The position numbers and the translations under genes are program-made. From Mesobacillus zeae (GTDB taxonomy: Bacteria; Bacillota; Bacilli; Bacillales; Cytobacillaceae), in the NCBI RefSeq assembly GCF_003570705.1, contig NZ_QWVT01000030.1, forward strand, positions 1 to 46,255: a stretch of DNA of 46,255 bases, written 5' to 3'. This document shows positions 37,156-44,404 of this stretch, piece by piece (positions within the stretch are counted from its first letter, which is position 1; the number at the start of each line of letters is the position of its first letter). The notes beneath the pieces are model-generated. The model was not told where the DNA came from and did not search any database. It worked only from the letters and a program-made list of their open reading frames with translations.

Positions 37156-38466
37156 TTATTCGTGATTGGCGATTATATCCAGAACGGCTCTGACATTCAA
37201 TTCAACGCCTGTTGGCAGGACAGATTCATCGAAATCAAAATGATCGTCATGGTGCCCTGCTGTGCGATTCGAACCAAGCATATAATAAGTTCCGATTCCG
37301 CCGTTCTCCTGCACGACGCTCATGAAGTGGGAATAGTCCTCGGCTGCTCCAAAATCGCAATACTCGATTACGTTTGTGAATTGAGGCATCGATTCTGCAA
37401 GCTTCTTCAGCAGCTGTACCATTGGCATGCTGCTTTCCCCGCTCTTCGTTCCGCCGACTGTTTTGATATCATACTCGACATCATACATTTTTGCCGATGC
37501 TTCGATGACGCGCATCGATTCCCGTACCATGTACTCATCAATCTCGCTGTTTTCCCCGCGGGTCTCGAGCTTGATGATCGCGTTTGGAGGAAGGATATTC
37601 CGTCCTTGTCCGGCCTCCATTACGCCGACATTGATTCTTGAGGCTCCTTCGCCATGCCGGGAAATCGCATGCAGGTTCAATGAGGCGGCTGCGGCGGCAA
37701 GAAGCGCATTTTTTCCTTCCTGCGGAGCAGCGCCAGCGTGGGCAGGAACACCTTTGAAGGTAGCATCAAGTTTAGTGGTTGCAAGGAACTTTCCTGTCCC
37801 GCAAATAAAGTCGCCTGTGTGTGCTGCCTTGAATCCGATGTGGCCTCCGATGATGTAATCAACGCCGTCAACTACACCTGAGGCGACCATTGCCCTTGCA
37901 CCGCGGACGCCTTCTTCCCCAGGCTGGAAAATAATCCTGATGGTACCTTTCAACTCTTCTTTCATGCCCGCAAGGATCTCTGCGACACCAAGTCCCATGG
38001 CTGCATGGCCGTCATGGCCGCATGCATGCATAGCCTTACTGTTCTTCGATGAAAATCCTTCGCGGTAAGGCCTGTGACTCTCATCTTTTACTTCTTCAAT
38101 ATCATTGCTGTCAATATCGAATCGTAGGGCAATCACGGGACCTTCTCCGCAATGTAATTCAGCGACGGCGCCTGTGAGGCCGCCTGCCATTTTTTCAACG
38201 AGCTCCGGATTGGCACCTTGTGAGATTGCCTGTTTCATATGGTGCCGGAGTTCTGCGTCGCTTGGTACGCCCATCATTTCACTTTTTGTAATGACTTCGC
38301 TGCCCATTTTAACCGAGTATCCCAGTTCTATTAGTTTTTCAACGATAATGGAAGTTGTCCGGAATTCCTTCCAGGCAGGTTCTGGATGGGTATGAAAATC
38401 ACGTCTGTATTCAACAAGCGTTGGTGCGAGTCCTTGTATTTTTTTTAGCAATTCTTCAGGTTGCAT
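37156..38466 (-). CDS. abgA: AbgA-like M20 amidohydrolase (p-aminobenzoyl-glutamate hydrolase subunit A type)
   Basis: This 436-residue M20D amidohydrolase has the same length as E. coli AbgA. Shared blocks, as I recall that protein, are the RRDFHTHPE opening, SHRPYREGF, MHACGHDGHAAMGLG, IIFQPGEEGVRGARAMV, GASRINVGVM and AGHHDDHFDFDE. Metal ligands are the cysteine and histidines of HACGHDGH and E in PGEEG. AbgA works with AbgB to split p-aminobenzoyl-glutamate; no abgB or abgT is here, so the substrate may be another N-acyl amino acid. It lies 18 bases after the transporter gene. Confidence 0.85.
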   Translation of the reverse strand: MQPEELLKKIQGLAPTLVEYRRDFHTHPEPAWKEFRTTSIIVEKLIELGYSVKMGSEVITKSEMMGVPSDAELRHHMKQAISQGANPELVEKMAGGLTGAVAELHCGEGPVIALRFDIDSNDIEEVKDESHRPYREGFSSKNSKAMHACGHDGHAAMGLGVAEILAGMKEELKGTIRIIFQPGEEGVRGARAMVASGVVDGVDYIIGGHIGFKAAHTGDFICGTGKFLATTKLDATFKGVPAHAGAAPQEGKNALLAAAAASLNLHAISRHGEGASRINVGVMEAGQGRNILPPNAIIKLETRGENSEIDEYMVRESMRVIEASAKMYDVEYDIKTVGGTKSGESSMPMVQLLKKLAESMPQFTNVIEYCDFGAAEDYSHFMSVVQENGGIGTYYMLGSNRTAGHHDDHFDFDESVLPTGVELNVRAVLDIIANHE

Positions 38467-38484
38467 CGTTTTTCCCCCTTTAAA

Positions 38485-39732
38485 TTATAATAGGATGAAC
38501 ATTGAGACAATTGTGGCGATGATGATGCCAGGTGCGTTTCGTTTCGTCAGTTCAATCGGGTTAACTTTTGCGATTCCGGCACACACGATAGCTGCTCCGG
38601 CGATTGGAGACATTGTCCTTCCTAAAGCTCCGCCAAGAAGAGCGATACTGCCCATGTTGATTTGCGAAACGCCGAATTTTTCAGCGAATGGAGTAACTGC
38701 TTCATTGAAAGCAAAAGTAGCTGCGTCTCCGGAACCAGTAATAACAGCCAGCAGGAACGGTCCAAAAGTAGCGGCAATTTTGGCAACGCTCGGTGAGCTG
38801 ACCATTGCGTCTGTAAATGCTTCAACAAGGCCAATCGCATTCATTCCGCCGACAAATACAGCTGCAGAAATAATGATACCCATGATATCGCCGTAAGCTT
38901 TTCCCATTCCATCAAAGAATGATTTAGTAACTTCAGACGGGTTGGACCGGGTGACGATTAATGTAAGGATGACGCCAATCAGCATGGCTGCAGGAACACC
39001 CATCAGGATTTTTGGGAAAACTGTAGACCCCAGAACAAGAATGACCAGTGGAATGACTGGCATTAAAGCGTAAAGGAGATTTAGTTTGGAATTATCCTGT
39101 TCGCCTTCAGGTATGTACTCGTAACCTTTTGTTTCTTTTAGCAGCTTTGCAATAACAGTCAATGAAATGGCAATGATGACCACGGACAATACATGGGCAA
39201 AAGCGTGGACCTTCACAACATCCATTGCCGTTACTTTTGCAATCTCTGCAATGAATGGGTTATGGGCACTTCCTACATTCAGGTTACTTCCAAAAGTACC
39301 CGCCATAACAGCGGAAGCTGCAATCGCAGGGGAAACGCCAGCTCCCATTAACACAGGAATAAGGATGGCGCCAACAGCGGCAGCCGCTCCTGCGGCGCTT
39401 GGAAGCGCTATATTAATAGCGAAGGTTGCAAGTGTCGCACCGGGAATGAGGATGAGGTTAAACTTTTTCAATCCACCAGCTACTAATTTTACAAGGTGCT
39501 GGTCACATTTTGTATATTTCATGACAAAAGCAAAACCCATGACAGATAAAATAGCTTCAATCAAACCAGGAGTGGACATTCGTTCAGTAAACGCGGTAAA
39601 GGCAGCCATCGGTTTTCCAGCAATGATCGCCATTAAAAGCCCGGCGGCAAACAGTACCATCCTCGCTTCCTTTCGTTTGATCAAGAAATAAATTGCTCCG
39701 ATAATTACTGCCGTTCCTAAGATGGTAAACAT
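38485..39732 (-). CDS. DcuC-family C4-dicarboxylate-type transporter
   Basis: The 415-residue protein has about 12 membrane helices and family features of anaerobic C4-dicarboxylate carriers (DcuC group): SVMGFAFVMKYTKCDQHLVKLV near residue 63, ALPSAAGAAAAVGAILIPVLMGAG (about 108-131) and SGDAATFAFNEAVTPFAEKFG near the end. It leads an operon with two M20 hydrolases, so it may carry an acylated amino acid or dicarboxylate that they process. A perfect 14-bp palindrome lies about 60 bases upstream. Confidence 0.82.
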   Translation of the reverse strand: MFTILGTAVIIGAIYFLIKRKEARMVLFAAGLLMAIIAGKPMAAFTAFTERMSTPGLIEAILSVMGFAFVMKYTKCDQHLVKLVAGGLKKFNLILIPGATLATFAINIALPSAAGAAAAVGAILIPVLMGAGVSPAIAASAVMAGTFGSNLNVGSAHNPFIAEIAKVTAMDVVKVHAFAHVLSVVIIAISLTVIAKLLKETKGYEYIPEGEQDNSKLNLLYALMPVIPLVILVLGSTVFPKILMGVPAAMLIGVILTLIVTRSNPSEVTKSFFDGMGKAYGDIMGIIISAAVFVGGMNAIGLVEAFTDAMVSSPSVAKIAATFGPFLLAVITGSGDAATFAFNEAVTPFAEKFGVSQINMGSIALLGGALGRTMSPIAGAAIVCAGIAKVNPIELTKRNAPGIIIATIVSMFILL

Positions 39733-40145
39733 AGTATTGTCCTCCCTTTTCTCGAAATAGTCAATATATAATAAATATACAATCCTAATAAAGTTAACCG
39801 GTTAACCTTATACTGTTGATTATAAGGGCATAGGAATCTATCATCTGTAGCAAAATTATGAACTTAATATAAAAATAGCGAGATGTTCATTAATTGTCAT
39901 AATATACGGGATATACAAAATAGGGGAATTATGGTATCCTCCATGCCGGGTTATTCATCTACAAGAATGAATATACATTCCGGAAGAGTAGGGGAAGATT
40001 ATTTTGCATTACCTGCAGATGAACTTAAACAGCTGCGCTTGCCGATACATTAAAAATATCGAAAGTAAGGTTGTAATTCATTGTAAGAGTGCTTCTTTAC
40101 CATATATAAACATCAATTTGGGGATGAAAAGGAGAGGTGTGAAAC
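39733..40145. other. Divergent intergenic region before the sigO cluster
   Basis: It carries the palindrome at 39793-39806 and a short inverted repeat GAATG-N6-CATTC (39965-39980). An ATG-less frame at 40004-40219 is not convincing. No other gene is seen. Confidence 0.5.
39793..39806. promoter_or_regulatory. Palindromic operator candidate for the dcuC-abgA-yqjE operon
   Basis: GTTAACCGGTTAAC is a perfect 14-bp palindrome placed about 60 bases upstream of the transporter start, where a repressor of the operon could bind. The regulator gene is not in the window, so the binding protein is unknown. Confidence 0.6.
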
Positions 40146-40337
40146 ATGGTTTCCAGAAAGATTTTGGATTGTTTTTGCGAGGCAAGGAAGACGCAGGCTT
40201 TTTATACAAGGTGCCTTGATGCTGATTTGACAGAAGAGGAGAGAGACTTGATTCTTGCTTTAATCATGGAATCTGCAACAGTTTCCAATAAAATCAGCCG
40301 ATTCTGTTCTTCAAGGGAAGAAGGTATTTCCCAATGA
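40146..40337 (+). CDS. Small hypothetical protein upstream of sigO
   Basis: This 63-residue, mostly helical protein has three cysteines and no membrane segment. AAAGGAGAGGTG lies 7 bases before the ATG, so it is likely translated. It ends just before a terminator hairpin. I do not recognise a family; its place next to the sigO-rsoA pair suggests but does not show a link. Confidence 0.6.
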   Translation: MVSRKILDCFCEARKTQAFYTRCLDADLTEEERDLILALIMESATVSNKISRFCSSREEGISQ

Positions 40338-40350
40338 AAACGATATTAAA

Positions 40351-40384
40351 TTTCCCTTTTGCTAGAGAAGGGAAAAATTTTTTG
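40351..40384 (+). terminator. Terminator after the small upstream gene
   Basis: TTTCCCTT / AAGGGAAA form a stem (40351-40358 / 40368-40375) followed by AATTTTTT. It separates the small gene from sigO. Confidence 0.75.
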
Positions 40385-40423
40385 TGATAAAATAGAACAT
40401 ATGTTCCTAAAAGGGGTTAGCCG

Positions 40424-41026
40424 ATGGATAAATGGGATCCAGAATGTCGCGATAAAGTGGAGCAATTCAAGCATAGCAATAAAGACTTCTTATCAAACCC
40501 TTTAATAAAAGAATTCCTGGCGGATGAAGAACATTATGAGCTTTTTACTGAGGCGGTATGCAGCCCATGCGATGAGGTACAGGAAAGGATCAACGAAAAG
40601 TTTAAAGAGTTTTACTTTAGGATCCGGTTCATTTCTTATGTGTCTTCGACGCTTTATTTCCATGGCATCAACCTGGATAAAAAGATTAGAAAACACGATC
40701 AGCGTTTCCCTTTGCAGCTCGACCAGCCGATCAATAATGAATCAGAAACGACACTTAAGGAGCTGATTGAGTATAAAGAAAACGATTCTATTGATTCAGG
40801 TGATGTCCTGGATTTTATCAGTGATCCAGTGTTATATAAGGCAATCAAGAGCCTAACCAACAACCAGCAGGACATTCTCTCATTAGCCTATGTTAAAGGG
40901 TTAAAGGATGTTGAAATAGCAGCATTATTAAAGAAGACGCAACAAGCTGTTTCAAAATCCCGTAAAAAAGCACTGAATACATTAAAGAGTATCCTTTTGA
41001 AAAGTGACGAGGAAAAGGAGTTATGA
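40424..41026 (+). CDS. sigO: SigO-like sigma factor subunit (YvrI homologue)
   Basis: The 200-residue protein resembles B. subtilis SigO (YvrI): the KEFLADEEHYELF opening, FKEFYFRIRFISYVSS, the NLDKKIRKHDQRFPLQLDQP block (about 85-104), and a C-terminal sigma region 4 helix-turn-helix, LTNNQQDILSLAYVKGLKDVEIAALL (about 146-171). A full region 2 is lacking; in B. subtilis it is supplied by the separate subunit RsoA. The rsoA-like gene follows after 3 bases, which supports the assignment. AAAAGGGG precedes the ATG. B. subtilis SigO-RsoA drives oxdC and its own genes under acid stress; oxdC is not here. Confidence 0.85.
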   Translation: MDKWDPECRDKVEQFKHSNKDFLSNPLIKEFLADEEHYELFTEAVCSPCDEVQERINEKFKEFYFRIRFISYVSSTLYFHGINLDKKIRKHDQRFPLQLDQPINNESETTLKELIEYKENDSIDSGDVLDFISDPVLYKAIKSLTNNQQDILSLAYVKGLKDVEIAALLKKTQQAVSKSRKKALNTLKSILLKSDEEKEL

Positions 41027-41029
41027 AAA

Positions 41030-41296
41030 ATGGGACAGCTTAATCTTTATGAATTAGCCAAAAGGGCAAAAAAAGAGGAAATAGCCAGAGAACAGATTCT
41101 TGAGCTTTTCCAACCGAAAATAAAAAAGACTCTCCTGCAAACTGCTCCGCATCACCGGGAAGATGTGGAGCAGGAACTGAGTATCAAGCTGTTGAATGTC
41201 ATCACTATGTATGACTTGGATAGTGCAGTTGGTTTTTGGGAATTTCACGAAATGACCCAAAAACGAAAAAAAGATGCTAAGAGGGTTGTTGAATAA
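41030..41296 (+). CDS. rsoA: RsoA-like sigma co-factor (region 2 subunit)
   Basis: The 88-residue protein resembles sigma region 2.1-2.2 and the B. subtilis RsoA (YvrHa): LELFQPKIKKTLLQTAPHHREDVEQELSIKLLNV (about 24-57), ending in a GFWEFHEM segment. In B. subtilis RsoA binds the beta' clamp helices and pairs with SigO to form a working sigma factor. It is coupled to sigO with a 3-base gap. Confidence 0.85.
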   Translation: MGQLNLYELAKRAKKEEIAREQILELFQPKIKKTLLQTAPHHREDVEQELSIKLLNVITMYDLDSAVGFWEFHEMTQKRKKDAKRVVE

Positions 41297-41338
41297 ACGC
41301 TCCAACACTCTTTATTCATAAGAAAGGAGATGAGATTA

Positions 41339-41599
41339 ATGGGACGAGAAGTAATCGTTTATACAATGGAACACTGTAAATTTTGCGAGGAAGAAAAAGA
41401 ATGGCTGAAATCGAGGGGCATCCCATATGAGGAAAGAAATATTGTGGACAACCCTTCCTACCTGCATGATTTGGAAAAGAGAGGCGTATATGGGACCCCC
41501 TTTACATTGATCAGAGAAGACGCTGGGGAAGAAAAAGCTATTAAAGGCTTTAACCAGGATGTGCTGGAAGAATACCTTGGTGGTATGGCCAAGAGGTAA
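41339..41599 (+). CDS. Glutaredoxin/NrdH-like thiol protein overlapping tRNA-Cys
   Basis: The 86-residue thioredoxin-fold protein has the redox motif CKFC (residues 13-16) and the cis-proline in YGTPFTLI (about 56-63). It probably reduces disulfides or serves a dedicated thiol partner. AAGGAGA is 9 bases before the ATG at 41339 (an ATG at 41330 is too close). The last seven codons, including the stop at 41597-41599, lie inside the tRNA-Cys gene, so the two genes share 21 bases on the same strand. It follows rsoA by 42 bases. Confidence 0.85.
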   Translation: MGREVIVYTMEHCKFCEEEKEWLKSRGIPYEERNIVDNPSYLHDLEKRGVYGTPFTLIREDAGEEKAIKGFNQDVLEEYLGGMAKR

Positions 41600-41650
41600 A
41601 GGCAAAGGTCTGCAAAACCTTTATCCCCGGTTCAAATCCGGGTACCACCT
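41579..41650 (+). tRNA. tRNA-Cys (GCA)
   Basis: A full 72-base cloverleaf can be drawn: acceptor GGTGGTA / TACCACC, D-stem GCC / GGC, anticodon stem AAGGT / ACCTT with loop CTGCAAA (anticodon GCA), T-arm CCCGG-TTCAAAT-CCGGG and discriminator T, as usual for tRNA-Cys. CCA is not encoded. Its 5' 21 bases code for the end of the glutaredoxin, whose stop TAA falls in the D-loop. Confidence 0.95.
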
Positions 41651-41657
41651 TTAAGCA

Positions 41658-41691
41658 AAAGCATCGCTCAGAAATGAGTGGTGCTTTTTTT
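41658..41691 (+). terminator. Terminator after tRNA-Cys
   Basis: A 13-bp stem with two G-T pairs, AAAGCATCGCTCA / TGAGTGGTGCTTT, closes on GAAA and is followed by T7. It separates the glutaredoxin-tRNA unit from the subtilase gene. Confidence 0.9.
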
Positions 41692-41745
41692 GAGTTGTTT
41701 TTTCCACGCTAGGAAACTCTTTTATGGAGAAAAGGAGTGGAAGAA

Positions 41746-42666
41746 ATGAATATAGTTGAACTTTACCCCATTCATACAACCGAGCATTCGGAACGATTCT
41801 CCCCCAATATTGTCCAAATCGGGGCCCATCATAAATGGAGGAAAGGCGTGACAGGGAAAAACATTGTCGTGGCCATCATTGATACAGGTGTGGATGAGAG
41901 CCACCCCTACCTTTCTGGAAGAGTGATCGGCGGGTATAACTTCACAGAAGACTATAACGGAAACATCGGTCATTTCCAGGATAATAATGGGCATGGAACG
42001 CATGTTGCAGGCATCATTGCCGGGCGGTTCCACACAGAACATGCGGTCTCAGGGGTAGCACCGGATGCTAGATTGCTGGCCTTGAAAGTATTGGACAGCA
42101 GTGGGGCGGGAAGTGTGGACTTTCTTATCGAAGCCATCTATTATGCTCTTGATTGGCGGGGGCCTGGAGGGGAAAGAGTGAATGTTATTAATCTCTCTTT
42201 AGGAGTCAAAAACGACGACCCACTGCTTCATGAGGCGGTCAAGGAAGCGTTCCATGCTAACATCCCCATCGTGACTGCTGCCGGAAATTACGGGGATGGC
42301 AATCATCACAGCCATGAATTTCTTTATCCGGGGGCATATAAAGAGGTTATCCAGGTGGGGGCTATGACGGCGATTGGCGAAGTGGCGCGATTCTCAAATA
42401 CAAATGAAGAAATTGATATTTACGCTCCTGGTGTTGCCATACAATCAACTCATTTAAAAGGGAAATATATTACCTTATCTGGAACATCGATGGCTACACC
42501 GCATGTGTCTGGTGCCCTGGCCCTGCTAATTGAGGAACAGATGCAGATGAAAGCTAAACCTAGTCCCATTTTTAAAAGCCTTTGCAGGCATACAAAACCG
42601 ATGGTCATAGAGAATGAAAATATTTCAGGCTGCGGCGCTTTATATTTAGGTCCGCAGGAATTTTAA
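41746..42666 (+). CDS. isp: Intracellular subtilisin-like serine protease
   Basis: The 306-residue S8 protease has the catalytic triad D46 (AIIDTGVD), H83 (GHGTHVAG) and S248 (SGTSMATPHVSG), with the oxyanion asparagine N181 in AAGNYG. There is no signal peptide; the short N-terminus with ELYPI resembles the LIPY-containing inhibitory extension of Bacillus intracellular subtilisins. AAAGGAG is 8 bases before the ATG at 41746. It is followed by a Cys-rich peptide and a PLA2-like gene, which makes a precursor-processing role conceivable but unproven. Confidence 0.9.
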   Translation: MNIVELYPIHTTEHSERFSPNIVQIGAHHKWRKGVTGKNIVVAIIDTGVDESHPYLSGRVIGGYNFTEDYNGNIGHFQDNNGHGTHVAGIIAGRFHTEHAVSGVAPDARLLALKVLDSSGAGSVDFLIEAIYYALDWRGPGGERVNVINLSLGVKNDDPLLHEAVKEAFHANIPIVTAAGNYGDGNHHSHEFLYPGAYKEVIQVGAMTAIGEVARFSNTNEEIDIYAPGVAIQSTHLKGKYITLSGTSMATPHVSGALALLIEEQMQMKAKPSPIFKSLCRHTKPMVIENENISGCGALYLGPQEF

Positions 42667-42748
42667 CAAAAGGGTTGTATTTCTGCCTCCCCCGCCCACT
42701 TTATTTAATAGAATCGCGATTCAAACTGAAATGATTGGAGGAGAGAAG

Positions 42749-42931
42749 ATGGAAGAAAGGAAGAAAGGGCATCAGGGAACGACTGTCCCGGCACAGGAAA
42801 AAGGTGTTGTGATACAGGCTGAACTTGTGTGCGACAAGCACCCTTCATGCTGCTATGCAAAAGGCTGCCCTGGAGAATACACCGTGCTTAATGGCAAACT
42901 TGGAGGCTGGACAGGACGCTGCTGCTACTAA
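42749..42931 (+). CDS. Small six-cysteine peptide, possible precursor
   Basis: This 60-residue peptide has a charged, Cys-free N-terminal half (about 1-26, leader-like) and a C-terminal part with six cysteines in the pattern C-x5-CC-x4-C-x17-CC (C28, C34, C35, C40, C58, C59), ending GRCCY. No signal peptide or membrane helix is seen. GGAGGAG lies 5 bases before the ATG at 42749 (an ATG at 42731 overlaps that site). The next gene starts 36 bases on. I recognise no known bacteriocin family and see no RiPP-modifying enzyme nearby. Confidence 0.75.
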   Translation: MEERKKGHQGTTVPAQEKGVVIQAELVCDKHPSCCYAKGCPGEYTVLNGKLGGWTGRCCY

Positions 42932-42967
42932 CAGGATCATTTTATAAAAACAAGGGGGAAGAGGACA

Positions 42968-43729
42968 ATGGCAGAAGGATTGAATTTATTAAAACTGGAT
43001 ACTCACGTAGGAACAGATTATAAGGTGACCGCTGCGGCAGAGAATGAAAAGTCGCTGCTGGCACAGGCCTTCGCTCATTTTAATAAGCAATATGATATTG
43101 CTGCTGCTCCAAAAGAAAGTAAAACATATGTGAATGATTATGTTTTTGATACGGAGAAGGGAAATATTCCTGTGAAGCAGACGAACGTTTTCATGAAGTA
43201 TGGTGAAGACATGATTATCAGCTTTTTAAAAACCGAAAACAATGAAAAGCGTGTCTCATATCTTGTGAAAGTCACTGCTCTTGTTGAGGAAGACGGAAAA
43301 TTAATGAAGCGGATTGCTGTCTTTATGGACGGTGAAGTGCTTGCCGAAAGAGAGCTTCCGACGGCCGAAGCCCAGCTTGAGATTCCAGTGTATGAGGAAT
43401 TGGAGCCATCAGAAAGCGGCGAAGTAAATGCCGAGGATATTGATGATTGCTGGCTGAACGGCTGCTGCTCGTTCCGATATAACGGTTTACCTTGGAACCC
43501 GCTGGTCAATTATAAATGGTGCGGTGCGAATTGCGGCAGCGGAACGCCTGTCAACCCTCTCGATACATGCTGCAGAACGCATGATTATTGCTACGGTTCA
43601 TACTCCTCTTATCCGGCAAGATGTTCCTGTGACCGTACATTGATCCAGTGTGCAGGCACAACGGATAATGCCGGCACTGACCGGGTCATCGCTGCCTTCA
43701 AAGCAAAGATGCTCGCTATGGGCTGCTAA
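42968..43729 (+). CDS. Phospholipase A2-like protein with an uncharacterised N-terminal domain
   Basis: The 253-residue protein has a Cys-free N-terminal region (1-155), probably beta-rich, and a C-terminal PLA2-like domain. That domain has a calcium-loop-like WCGANCGSGTPVNPLD (184-199) and the active-site signature CCRTHDYC (201-208; H205, D206), followed by CSC and QC. All 12 cysteines lie after residue 160. PLA2 enzymes release fatty acid from the sn-2 position of phospholipids; activity here is inferred. No signal peptide is present, unusual for a disulfide-rich enzyme. It lies 36 bases after the Cys-rich peptide gene and is followed by a terminator. Confidence 0.82.
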   Translation: MAEGLNLLKLDTHVGTDYKVTAAAENEKSLLAQAFAHFNKQYDIAAAPKESKTYVNDYVFDTEKGNIPVKQTNVFMKYGEDMIISFLKTENNEKRVSYLVKVTALVEEDGKLMKRIAVFMDGEVLAERELPTAEAQLEIPVYEELEPSESGEVNAEDIDDCWLNGCCSFRYNGLPWNPLVNYKWCGANCGSGTPVNPLDTCCRTHDYCYGSYSSYPARCSCDRTLIQCAGTTDNAGTDRVIAAFKAKMLAMGC

Positions 43730-43745
43730 AAAAGAAATAGGGTTC

Positions 43746-43791
43746 AAAGCCTTCAATTAGTGGAATATTCCACTATTGAAGGCTTTTTTTA
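43746..43791 (+). terminator. Terminator of the Cys-rich peptide / PLA2 unit
   Basis: A long stem AAAGCCTTCAAT / ATTGAAGGCTTT continues, after one bulged T, into AGTGGA / TCCACT, then T7. Confidence 0.93.
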
Positions 43792-43891
43792 TTGTATTCA
43801 GAATATATATTGAGAGTAAATTTATTTTTCAGCAACCTTTTCCGGTACTCACCCGTCTCACTTCTGAAGAGGGAGCTAAGGAGAACAGTTC

Positions 43892-44404
43892 ATGGGCAAT
43901 TATGATGCTTTTACCTTGATTGAAGAAGTGTATAGAGAGCATTATTTGTATTTGAAGCATTTCTTGCTGAAGCTGTCCTCCGATGAAAAATTAGCGGAGG
44001 ATATCATTCAGGAAGTTTTTTCGAAGATCCTTCTTCATCCCAATCAAATTTTTGATGTGAAATACATGAGGAGCTGGCTAATTACGAGCGCTAAAAATTT
44101 GTTGATTGATCATTATCGGAAGAAGGCGCCCTCGCTTCTGAACGATAGTCAAATTATAGACACCCTGTTAATATCTGAAAACACCCCGGAAAAATCTTTA
44201 CTGCAGAAAAGCGCTGTTGAGGCATTGCTGCAGAATGTTTCGGAAGAGGATCGGAAAATATTCTTGCTGAAAGAGCATGACGGATATAAATATGAAGAAA
44301 TTTCTGCATTGCTGGAGATTCCGGTATCCACTATAAAGTCAAGGATATTCCGTTTGAGGAAGAGCATTTTATCTAAAGTTAACCGGAGTGATTTCAATGA
44401 ATAA
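43892..44404 (+). CDS. ECF sigma factor
   Basis: The 170-residue protein has sigma region 2 (about 10-75; EKLAEDIIQEVFSKILLHP and MRSWLITSAKNLLIDHYRKK) and region 4 (about 112-160; EEDRKIFLLKEHDGYKYEEISALLEIPVSTIKSRIFRLRKSI). AAGGAG precedes the ATG. Its end overlaps the anti-sigma gene by 8 bases. The subgroup was not determined. Confidence 0.92.
   Translation: MGNYDAFTLIEEVYREHYLYLKHFLLKLSSDEKLAEDIIQEVFSKILLHPNQIFDVKYMRSWLITSAKNLLIDHYRKKAPSLLNDSQIIDTLLISENTPEKSLLQKSAVEALLQNVSEEDRKIFLLKEHDGYKYEEISALLEIPVSTIKSRIFRLRKSILSKVNRSDFNE

Noticed and set aside
39167-39691. Plus-strand open frame of 174 codons opposite the DcuC-type gene
   Set aside because: The opposite strand encodes a clear 12-helix transporter; the plus frame is Ala/Thr/Met-rich mirror sequence without a ribosome binding site.
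40004-40219. 71-codon frame upstream of the small 40146 gene
   Set aside because: It starts with TTG and has no good ribosome binding site; it overlaps the better-supported gene at 40146 in another frame and its composition is not protein-like.
42749-42931. Lantibiotic precursor
   Set aside because: Very few Ser/Thr residues are available for lanthionine rings in the Cys-rich part and no LanM, LanB/C or LanT gene is near.
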